From the NCBI GenBank assembly GCA_932521035.1, contig OW051494.1, positions 3,024,001-3,088,000 on the forward strand: DNA of 64,000 nt, in the 5' to 3' direction. Positions 54,403 through 64,000 of this stretch are shown here, piece by piece; positions within the stretch are counted from its first letter, which is position 1, and each line of letters opens with the position of its first letter. The stretch is from Oscheius dolichura (taxonomy: Eukaryota > Nematoda > Chromadorea > Rhabditida > Rhabditidae). The translations under genes were made by a program, and so were the position numbers. The notes below the pieces were generated by a model. It was given only the letters and a program-made list of their open reading frames with translations, was not told the origin of the DNA and did no database searches.

Positions 54403-56100
54403 TCTCTCTGGAAGCGGGAGCTACTCGAGTGAATTTGAATAAATTTTAGAGCAGAACGGGGGCAGGGAGGTTAGAGTCTAGGGGCTATTTAAAGAAGGGA
54501 GAATACAGGGGAAATGGAAGGGGAGACTGGGGGGCTCTCGTAGCCTTCTCTCTCGCTCGAACACACGGACATAATTTCCCGCGTAAGAATTCTTAAAAGG
54601 GAAGTATTAAATCGGCGGCTGCCAGGCTAAGGAGAGCAGTGCCGAGAGGGGAATTTTAATTAGAAGAGGCAAAGGTGATGGAAGAGGGAAAAAGCTGGCG
54701 GAGGCTGGGCTGACAAGAGCCGTGATGACAGATGACGGCACACGTTTAAACTTGTGGTCATCCCAAAAATACTTGGATTCTTTCTTTCGGGGAGGAGACA
54801 GGTCTGGGGAGAATGAGTCAACCAGCGAGAGAGGTGTCAAGAGATGACCATAAGTGGCAGGAACATGGGCAGAAGAGGGAGTTATTGCACTTGTTCGAGT
54901 TGTCTTTGACGAACACAGAGATAAACAGCCCCACTGTACTTCACCTAGCGACATGTTCAAATAGACGGCTGTTTATCCTATCCTCCCTTCCATTTTATGG
55001 TAATATTCCGGGAGAGGAGGAGGAGCAGAGGCAAAACAGGCCGGCCGAGGGAGGACAGATCCACCGGAATCAATGTGATAATGGTGGGAAATGGCCACGA
55101 AGCAAAGACAATCGCCCGGGGAGGGGCGGGGGAGCCAGGAGACGCGCCGCCTCCAGGAGAGGAGAGGGGGAGAACAATTCACAGCTACAGGAACAATTAG
55201 CTCATAAATAATAATGGGAAAATGGGGAAAAACTAAGAGAGAGAGAATTGTTTACACAGAAGACGACTGGGGGGATGAGACGGGATCCGGGACGAGTCAG
55301 CACTGTATGAGGCGGGCGTGTGTGTGTGGCCAGAAACATCTACCCAATGGTCCCATAAATAATCCCCCCTCTCGACAAAAAAGCAGCATATAATTGGGAA
55401 CGATAAACGTTTGCACAGGTGCTGGAGGTGGCTCAATTGGAGAGGGGAATAACATGGTTATTCGTCGCCTATTGGGGCCACATTTCACTCAGCCAACTGC
55501 CATCAGCAATTGGCCAGTCCTGGCAGTTCAGAAGAGGAGACGCTCATCTTCTCACCGTCGATGACCTCTAAACAATGACTTTCCCATCTCTCTACCCTAT
55601 TCTCTCTCTGTTACCGGGGCACCCTCATAAGGAGCATCCTCTCGCAATTAGACAGCTAGACATCTCGGGAAGATCCACTTGTCTCCTCATTGAAGGCTGA
55701 TGTCCTTCCCTCCGCTATTTTCCAAATGTCTATCTTCTTCCTTTCATCCAAGCAGATGGCCAGGATGAGAGACAACACCGACCGAGAAGGCCATGCCGAC
55801 GAACGGCTTCACCTCCCCAAAGCCCTGGGAGGCCGAGTACAAGGCGGACTCCTCTACACCTCCCCAAAGGGGGTTCTATGTCAAGAATAGCTTACAGCCG
55901 TTTAAACCTCAGCTTCAACTGTCAATGCTGTCCTCCTAGGGTCCCTGCCCGATTATCGTCCCACAAATTGAACGTGTCCCCGCTTGCTGTACCTCCTCCG
56001 CTGCACCTGTCCAAGGACCGCGTCAACACAAAAGGGCAGCGAACGTTCTCAGGAAATGTTCGAACCAAATAACGGAGAAACCCATTGAAATGTATGACTC

Positions 56101-56553
56101 TTTAAAGGGAGGGTAGCGCAGGTTTTGAATTTGCAGGAAATTCCAGCAAATTTAGATTACGCGTAAACGTCTTGCACGAAATTTTTCGAACATTTCATGA
56201 TTTTTGGAGTAAAGCAGTTATTTTCTCTTCTTTCAGACATTCATATATTCTGCTCTTTATTGCAATAAAATAAGCGCACCATAACAATTATTTTGATATA
56301 TGAACGATCAAATAATTCGTCCAAAATTATTTTATTATTCAAAATCGTTAGTTTTGATCCATTTTTCGAAACTCGCATATGCAGCTCGATTTTTGTTATT
56401 TTTTCTTTTCTCTTATACTAATTTGAGCACGACAAAACACGAGAAAGCATCAGAAATGAAAAACTGTGCGTAAAAAAGATTTTGGTTATAGCTACAGTAA
56501 CCCACCCGCGTCGGCGCGCCACATTTCAAAACCTGCGCTACTGTCCCTTTAAA
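56101..56553. mobile_element. MITE-like element with TTTAAA target duplication
   Basis: A 453-bp element. The outer 29 bp at each end (56101-56129 and 56525-56553) are inverted repeats with only two mismatches, including TAGCGCAGGTTTTGAA. Each end begins with TTTAAA, the likely target duplication, so the repeats proper start GGGA. The interior is AT-rich, unlike its GC-rich surroundings, and encodes nothing. Nematode PALTTTAAA-type nonautonomous DNA elements have this structure; the family link is from general knowledge. Confidence 0.85.
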
Positions 56554-56732
56554 TGTCCTCCCTCCTTTAAAAAGGAGAGATCGTAGTCTAGCATAAAAGT
56601 GTTGTACTCTTCCCCGGGTTGAAATGGTTTGTAGTCCGACAGATGAGTCTTACTCTGTCAAAGTCAGCTGTTATTCCCCGGTTGGTGATAAGGAGAGTAG
56701 TGTAGTCTAGTCACGTCTTCCCTCTATCTATC

Positions 56733-56740
56733 TATAAAAG
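56733..56740 (+). promoter_or_regulatory. TATA box of ACBP gene
   Basis: TATAAAAG lies 42 bp upstream of the ACBP ATG after a TCTA repeat, with a short pyrimidine-rich leader between, a standard core promoter arrangement. The motif GTAGTCTAG occurs twice nearby (about 56,585 and 56,702). Confidence 0.6.
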
Positions 56741-56774
56741 CTCCCGACCGATCGTCCCCCGTCCTCCCCCCGCC

Positions 56775-57704
56775 ATGCCCACCCTCGAAGAGCAATTCAA
56801 CGCCGCCGTGGAGATTATCCAGAACCTGCCGAAAGAAGGCCCCATCCAGCCGTCGGTCGACGACAAATTGAAGCAATACGCCCTCTTCAAGCAGGCCACC
56901 ATCGGCAAATGCAACATCCCCCAGCCGTACATGATCCAAATCGAGAGCCGACTCAAATGGTCCGCTTGGAATGCCCTGGGAGACATGTCCAAGGAGGACG
57001 CAATGTCTCAGTATATTGAACTGTTCATCGAGAAGGTAGATCATCATCTATTTTTGGACAAATCAAAGATACATTTCAGGTAGACAAAGCCGAGGATGAA
57101 CACGATATTCTGGAGTTTTTGAGCGATCCCAAATGGTCACAATATCTTCACCTCGAGCCGATGTTCCGAAAGGTATGAGATGGCCGGGCCAGCCTTGTCT
57201 ACAGACGTTTCTCTCGTGGGAAGACATCTTCCCCGGTATTGATAAGGGTCGGGCATGTTTTTCCATAGCCCCATTTTTTCGTGTTCCCATCAGGACAGGC
57301 CTGGGAAAAGTCAACCGGGATTCCAATGAGCTCTGGGCATCGTCCCCCGTCCTCCTCCAGCCATGCTAGACAGGCACGATTAATTGTATCCAATGGATCC
57401 TTCGGCTGCTTCTTATAAGACTTTGGGATCTCTTAAAGTTATTGAACTGTCTTCGGGAGTTTTTCTAATCCTAAAAAGTATCCCAAGAGAGCAGGCAGTC
57501 CAAGTCCCAGTGGAGCACTCCCTGGATATTTATACGGGTGCGGACTACCCTCCCAGACAGGTGCTATTCCCCCGTGGGAAATTAACTGACTACTGTAGAA
57601 AACAGAAATGATGTTTACAGAATTTCGCCATCCTGGGTCGGACATCAACAAAAGGACACGCCGGCAAGACGGTCACCTACAACGGGGTACAGATCCAATT
57701 GTAG
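56775..57704 (+). CDS. DBI: Acyl-CoA-binding protein
   Basis: ACBP binds medium- and long-chain acyl-CoA esters and carries them to membranes and enzymes. The protein reads MPTLEEQFNAAVEIIQNLPK, then QYALFKQATIGKCNIPQP, RLKWSAWNALGDMSKEDAMS and QYIELFIEKV. The YxLFKQAT and KWxAWN...SKEDAM motifs hold the ligand-binding Tyr and Lys residues. Instead of stopping, as the 10-kDa form does, it continues with DKAEDEHDILEFLSDPKW and a last exon NFAILGRTSTKGHAGKTVTY after a roughly 450-nt intron, ending at TAG 57702-57704. A C-terminal extension of about 60 residues is thus predicted. It converges with Flightless-1. Confidence 0.92.
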
Positions 57705-57732
57705 CCGTCCTCCCCCTCAGGAGACCGAGAAC

Positions 57733-57750
57733 ATAATAAAGCTTTATTAT
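57733..57750. terminator. Palindromic poly(A) signal, ACBP/FLII
   Basis: ATAATAAAGCTTTATTAT is a perfect 18-bp palindrome carrying AATAAA on both strands. It is 29 nt after the ACBP stop and about 245 nt after the FLII stop. Confidence 0.65.
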
Positions 57751-57993
57751 TAAGAGGGGACAGAGAGAATACCCTATGAGAAGTGAGCAGCAGAAAGGGA
57801 AGGGGATCCTCCGCGTGGTCGATACAAGTACAAATTATGGCACAAAGTGTTAAGTGACAGTTTCTTCACTCGTCTGTTGGGGGAGAGAGGCACTAATAGA
57901 AATCTGGAGACAACCGTTCATTACCCTAGGCAAGCCAGCCGTTTTTGTCGTTGAGCACGTGTATCTGATATGAGGGGGCAGGGGGCAGGGGGA

Positions 57994-60900
57994 TCAGTCG
58001 CCGGCCGGTTGCTTATGCTTTCCCCAAGCGTGGAAGCATTTTCGGAAGTTGCGAGACTCGCGGCCTTTCAAGGCCAGCTTCAGCTTCCTCGGCTGGTCCG
58101 TCTGCTTGATTTTCATATGAGCAACATAGACCTGAAGGGGGTTGTTATTCTCATTTGAAGTGAGGAACCCACCGTGCCGGCCTTGTAGCCGAGTTTGCCT
58201 TCTATCTCGGACGAGCGCTCCCCGATCCAGAGGATGACGTCGTTGCCATTGTCCAGGATCATCACGTCGTCGTTGTCCAGGTCGTCCTGGCAGAAGTCGA
58301 CGGTCTTCTCCGAGACGGCGAAGTAGCCTTTCTCGTTGGTGCAGCGGAAGAGACGAGTGTGCTTGAAGAACGAGCCATCGTCCAGGTACTTCTTCTTGCC
58401 GCCCATCGCCTGCCAGAACTCTTCCGGCTCCTCTTTCTCCTGGATGACCACCACGGGGAAGGACTCGTCATCCCGGTTGATCATATCATCGGCTACCTGG
58501 AAATAATTCGAATGGAGGAGGAAGGGGTTACAGGGATACCTTCTTGGCCACGTCGTGTTCATAATTGTCGCTTTCGTTGCCGATCCAGACATAGACGACG
58601 CCCTTCTCGCCGTCCTCCCGTTCTATTTTATACGGGATGCGGAGGATGTGACAGAAGGCGGAACACAGCTCGGACGACCTAAATAGGTGAATATCCAGAT
58701 AGGATAACGAAAAAATTTACGAGCAGTCGATTTGAATTGTCCGGGTACAGACACTGGACCCGTTGGCTCGGATCTGGAACAGCTCGGGCCACTTGCCGCC
58801 GAGGTTCTTCGTCAGCCCGCGTCGCCCCCGTCGGATTACGAACTTCCTATGGAAATGGGACAAGAACTTGTGATTTTCTTGTTGCTGATGCATCCGAACC
58901 ACCTGAATTTATTGAATATAAGGGGAAAGGAGTTATGCTACCTCCAGTTTGTCCTTGAAAATCTTCTCAAACGTAGGCTGCAGTTGGAAGGTGAATTGGA
59001 GCCAGCCCATGTTGGTGGCATCGCGCCCCTGCCAGAAATAGAGGACACACTTGAAGTCCGGCTCCTGCTGGTCCTCCTCTTCCTCGTCTTCCGACTCGTC
59101 CGGTATGACCTCGTACCGGCAGAGGAATACATACACATCCATCGTGTAGAATGTCCCGGACTCGTAGTCCGGCAACTTAACGAACTTCCTCCCTTCCTAA
59201 ATGGGCAATGCCCTTCTTCTAGATAAAGAGACAAACCAGGACGAAGGACTCGATAAACTCCAAATCTTCATTACAGGCATTGAGAAGTTCCTCGCTCTCC
59301 TCGTGGGACATCGACGGCTGCCGCTCGAGGAACAGCGCCGAGAGGTCCGTCTTCATCATGTTGTCCTTCTTGACCAGCACCTTCAGGTCCGGCACCCTCG
59401 CCACGGAGTCGGATGTCCGGGTGTAGTCTACCGGGACGATGTCATCCCAGCCGGCGAACTTTGACCGGAACATCATGGACTCTTCTCCCTGAGGATTTCA
59501 CTACTAGCTAAGAAGTGGACCCACCTCTGTCTCCCTGGTCACTTGGGTGTAGTCTGGTCTGTCGATCATCAGGTGCAGCTCCGCTACCATCTTCTGCCCT
59601 GCCATTTTCAACAATCTGAATGGACAGCTGGATAGAGTGACCCGTCTCCTCCCACCTGTTAGCTTTCTTCCCTGTCCAGAGGAAAATGTCCGAGGTACAA
59701 TCCAGAATGTAGACGCCTTTCGTCTCCAGCATCTCCTGCCTGGCCACACCTTTGGGCAGCTCCACCTGGGGCAGTTCGATGAATCCCATTCCGATATTGA
59801 CCTGGAGGAGGGATAATTTATAAGAAAGGTAATAGAAGCCAACCTGGTAGAGCCTCTTCCTCTCCGAGACAAAGTCCTCCGGCACATGTTCCACGATGGG
59901 CTCCGTTGGCCGTTCCTTTGATCCCGTCAGCGTTTCCCAGAACTCTTCCTGGCATTTCAGTCCTCTACAGGTCTCTATCTCGGCCTTTCCCTTCCGATCC
60001 CTCTTATTCAATCGTTCCGCAAAAAGGCGAGCCTTATTGGCTACCGTAATCTTAACCAGTATCCTTCAAAATTGAGGAAAAAGTCCCTTACCCTCGCTTT
60101 CCAACCACTCCAAACCCAGATAGTCTGCCCTGCATCAAGCATGAAAACGAAGCGAGGGTCCAGAGACTCGGTAGAGACGGGCACGGGCTCCATGTCAATT
60201 GCAGTGCCGTTCACAGATGCCCGATAGAGTCTAAATCACGAGCAAGTCAAGAATAAGCAGTTCAACAAACCGGGTAATGTGTTTTGGCTTCTCCGTTGTG
60301 TAGAAGCCGCTACTCGTCCTGGCTCCCTCGACGTACTCGATCTCCTCCCCGAACAGTTCCAAAAACTCGTCGGACTCGTCGTTCATCTCCTCTCTCGCTG
60401 TTCTAAATCTCCTCTTCTTCCTCAGCTAAATAATGGCCCACCTGCAACTGGAGTTGAGATGATTCCTCAGGCCGACGGCGTGCACTGCGGCACACGTGCC
60501 CTTATCCATAGTGGAGTGTTCCCCGATCCAGTAATAGATCTCATGCTTCAGGGAACCGGACATCTCTTTTGTCGTCTTGAGTACCAGGTAGCAGTCGGCG
60601 TCGTAGAACTGTCCGTAGAGGGCATCCTCTATCAAGGACGGGTAGAAGTTCTCAATCTCCCAAACCCACAGCCCCTGAAATGGCTGTCCTCTCCCTCTTC
60701 GCAAGACCCACCTCGTCCTGGCCGATGTCCTCCTCGAATATCTCACTGTAGTTCAAGAACTTGCGCTGCTTATCAATGTTGGCCTTCCAGTTGACGGCCG
60801 ACCTGGCGGCTATCTTCTGCTCCTCCTCCTCCCTCTCCTGCTGGAGGGTCATCCCGACCCCGGCTATTTTTGTCATTCCCTGGAATCTCCCAATTAAAAA

Positions 60901-63380
60901 GGAATACAGAAAGAGCAGACCTGTATGACTTTGCTGGCGTCTTGCTGGTCGGCTGCTTGTTTGCGTCGTCGAATGAAATCTTTCCGCCTGGCTACCGGGT
61001 CCTTACTGCCACTTTGGACAGAAGAAATGGATGAAGACGGTGACTGACCAGCCAGGTTGCGCTGTAATGAGACGGGGCAGTGTGGGGGCAGACGGGGAAC
61101 GGTCAACGGGGGGCAGAAATGTCATGGCGAAATGACACCAAAAGGGGGTGGGGGTGACGAAAAAAACAACTGTAGAGGGGAGGGGGTGGCAGTGTTCCTT
61201 TGATCTAGGCCCCATGTGTTTACGAGATCTCATAGACCGGGAAGGTCAAAATGCCACTGCCCCCATAGTGCGGGGAGGAGGCGACTTTCCCACTAGGGAT
61301 AGAGGGCCTCCCCCGTCTCCACTGACAGAAGAAATCGATACGTGAAGAAGCGAAACGACGAGCTGACCTGGTGTTCGAGGGAGAAGTCAATATTGTAGAA
61401 GGCCAACTTTTTCTTGTGTTCGTTTGGCTTCGGCGGCATGACCAAGTCGTCATTGCTGAAACACATCTCTCACTCTCCTCCCTGTTCATATTGGCTCAAT
61501 TTATCCTCCCCAAATTCAGCTAATTCCGACCCACGCGGTGTTGAGGGGGTATCAAAAACCAACCATGGCCGGGAGGGCCTTATACGAGGAGGAGGAGGAG
61601 AACAGCTGCGCATGTGAGCCACCCATAAAGCGGCGAGTGTTCGTCATCCTCGTCGCTCCATGTGTGGAAAGGGGATGCTGTGAATACGGCAGGACAAACA
61701 TTGGAGAGGAAAAGTTAGGGGGAGGGGGGATTGGTTCCTCCTCCGTTGTCTCCCTCTCTAGCCCGCTGTCCCATCAATTTTTCATTTTAGGGGTGGCAAA
61801 TATTCAAAAGGTCAATATTATGGAAGAGAAAAGGCGCCGGAGATTTGCTTATGCATAGAGCAGGCTAAAAAAACTAACTCTTGTAGGTCAAGTTCCTTCA
61901 AATCCGGCAGGAGGTGGATCCCATCTGGCAGGGTAATTAGCCGGTTCTTATTCAATTTCAGCCGCTGGAGCTTGACACACCTCGAGACACCTAGGGACAT
62001 CCTCTTTACGGGGAGAGGAGAACAGGGCCACCCACCTTCCGGGACGAGTTCTAATTTATTCCTTGAGAGGTGGAGGACGATGAGCTGGACGAGTTTGCCA
62101 ATGCCGCTGGGGATGCCTAAAAAGGGGAGGATAGTTGGGCAGCCGGCAGACGGGACTTACCCTCAAAGGTGAGGAGATTCTCACTGGCGTAGAGGCGCTT
62201 CAGCTGGAGACAGCGCACAATGCCGGCCGGGAGAGCCGTCAGCTGATTGCAGGACACGTTCAGCGTCTCCAATCCCTCCCAGGTGCCCTCGGGAATTGAG
62301 ATATTTGTTATTTTGTTGGCCGAGAGATCTAATTTTCGGAGCTTTTTCAACTTGTACAAGGCGTCCGGCACCGCGACTAGGTTATTCTCCGCCAGGTCGA
62401 TGTCCTGCAACAAACGGGGAGTAGGTCTTTTCTTTAGATTAATTAAGAAGTGTACAGTTTAAAAAGAAGGAGAAGGGGAGACTTACAGAGAGATTTTCCA
62501 AGTCATCCAAGGTCGGCGGGATGTTGTCCAGTGTCCTGCTCGTATTCCGCATATGGAGCACCCGTAACGAGCTCATACTGTAAAGGAGAAGGTATTGTAC
62601 TTTCAAAAGAAAGGCATACCTGGGTAATTGTTTTAATTGAAAATGTTGGAGGGGATTGTTCGACAACTTGAGAATCTGAAGCATGGTGAGGCGCCGTATC
62701 TGGGGAGGCAACATGTCCAGCTTATTGTTCGACAGGTCCAGGTGGAGGAGGTCGATCAGGTTGGAGAAGACCTGGACGAGAGAATGGCTTATAATAAAAG
62801 AAAAGACTACCTGATTGGGAATGGTTTCAATATTATTATAACTGAGGTTGAGGACGATGGCCCCCTTGGCATATTCGAGATTCGGGGGCACTTCCCTCAG
62901 CTGATTATGGGAAAAATCAATAATTGTGAGATCTTTCATCCGGAAGATATCTGTCGGTATTCCGGCGGTTTTTATCTGGAAATGGGGGTAAGATTTAGGA
63001 ATTCGGCCAGGGGGACACGAACATTATTATGCCGGACGATGACGGATCGCAGCCGGGGCAGGTCTGACAACTCGCCGTGGACACTGATTAGACTGTTCCG
63101 GGACATCTGCAGATGCTCGAGATTCTCACAGCGGGACAACTCGTCCGGAACCTGAGGAACTCTGTTTATGGAGGGGAAAAGAGTGGGCAGACCTTGTCTA
63201 GACGGGCTCGGTTCAATTTGAGCCATGTCATCTGGGTCATCTGCTCGACGGCATGGGGAAATAAATCACTCTGAATGGATTTTATTATAAAATATAGAAA
63301 AAAAGAGTCAAGAAACTTACGGAAAAATCATTTCGGGAGAAGTCAATCCCCCGAACAAATTGAAGAACACCCGTCGACAT
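57994..63380 (-). CDS. FLII: Flightless-1 (LRR + gelsolin repeats)
   Basis: Flightless-1 is an actin-binding gelsolin relative that also binds LRRFIP proteins and acts in actin remodelling and transcription. It starts [20 protein letters not shown] (ATG 63380). About a dozen leucine-rich repeats follow, for example [56 protein letters not shown] and [19 protein letters not shown] charged linker ([20 protein letters not shown]) leads to the gelsolin repeats. Recognisable are [60 protein letters not shown] and FQIRANGSS with its WPELF context. The end [17 protein letters not shown] at TGA 57994 matches the FxxCFHAW tail of the family. Full length appears present. Confidence 0.95.
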
Positions 63381-64000
63381 CTTGTCTATATATTTGGAGG
63401 GGACCTATATCTATTCACATGAATATTCTGAAATATCTATTTTAACCGGGGGAGGAAGAGAATAACGAGAGGAAGAAAGGATGGGAGGACGGGAGGGAGG
63501 ATAGCTGGACCCATTTGAGCGTGTACGTGAGACGGCGTTTACGAGGGAGCGGCCTGGCTTGCACAGTGGGGGATGTCGCTGCAACCAGTTTACTCATTGA
63601 AATGGAATGTCGGGGACATTTTTGAAATACTCTTCTCCTTTTTCTTTGAATTTTAAATAAGAAGAGAAAATAATGCTATGAGTTTGTAAGGAGGACGGCA
63701 TGGTTCAAGAAGCAGCGCAACACGGGAGGATGGCCCCCTTCCGGGGTAAAAAAACGGGGGCCAGTGGGGCCATTTGTCCATCTCGTAAATGGTAGTATTT
63801 GTCCACTGAGAGGGCACTGAAGAGGGAACGAAAGTGTAACACCACGAGAGAACTGCTCGGCCCGGTTGCTCTCCCCCCGTCTCCCTCTCCCTCTCTCCCG
63901 AATAATCGATAGATCTCCTCCGTCACAACGGCCATCTACTGCGCAGACCCGTGCACTTGCACTCTTGAGCCTGTTCGTGTATTCGATGATTTAATGAATG
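63381..64000. other. Upstream region of FLII
   Basis: About 620 bp at the window edge. It contains the FLII promoter and perhaps the start of a neighbour. A minus-strand frame (63705-63935, MAVVTEEIYRLFGREGEGDG) has no known family and is probably chance. Confidence 0.45.

Larger units (their letters stand above)
54403..56774. other. GPCR-ACBP intergenic region
   Basis: The longest stretch without a gene (2.4 kb), between the divergent GPCR and ACBP genes. It should hold both promoters and contains one miniature transposon (56101-56553). Open frames here (such as 54,813-55,211) are purine-rich and match nothing I know. Confidence 0.6.

Noticed and set aside
54813..55211. 132-codon plus-strand frame in the intergenic region
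   Set aside because: It is purine-rich with low-complexity E/R/G content, no splice support and no family similarity.

Overview
The window is animal nuclear DNA and most resembles a compact nematode genome. Nearly every gene is cut by short GT-AG introns of about 30-60 nt ending in TTTCAG or TTTAG. Same-strand genes lie about 110-200 bp apart, as in nematode operons. Acceptor-like AGs sit just upstream of several start codons, as in trans-splicing. A small DNA transposon is flanked by TTTAAA, as in nematode PALTTTAAA-type elements. The species cannot be named from the sequence alone. All assignments come from reading translated exons by eye, so exon borders inside genes are approximate.

Layout: GCN1 (+, 5' end off the window) is followed by mitochondrial GatB (+), whose 1.4-kb intron holds a complete GIPC gene on the opposite strand. 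A Diaphanous-type formin (+) converges on DNA polymerase eta (-). Upstream of that are RPS15A (-), METTL18 (-), the deubiquitinase CYLD (-), a GRIP-domain golgin (-), a Pcc1/LAGE3-like KEOPS subunit (-), the Na+/K+-ATPase alpha subunit (-), an unrecognised protein (-) and RPL22 (-). RPL22 diverges from a TBK1/IKK-epsilon-like kinase (+). Then come TIMM10, TM2D1, a poorly resolved multi-pass membrane gene, a TMBIM/Lifeguard gene and a class B GPCR (all -). After a 2.4-kb gap with the transposon come an acyl-CoA-binding protein (+) and Flightless-1 (-).

These are mostly conserved housekeeping and signalling genes, not a single pathway. CYLD and the TBK1-like kinase belong to one ubiquitin/innate-signalling theme but are 15 kb apart. 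Golgin, GIPC, formin and Flightless-1 all concern trafficking or the actin cortex. Base composition is mosaic: GC-rich and AT-rich blocks of several kilobases alternate, and several borders fall inside genes.

The most unusual signals concern intron and transcript architecture. An RPS15A intron has a 10-bp direct repeat across both splice junctions. A membrane-protein gene carries introns that look like copies of one another. One gene is nested in GatB. Two convergent gene pairs have palindromic poly(A) signals between them. No bacterial-type operon, CRISPR array, rRNA or convincing tRNA was seen.
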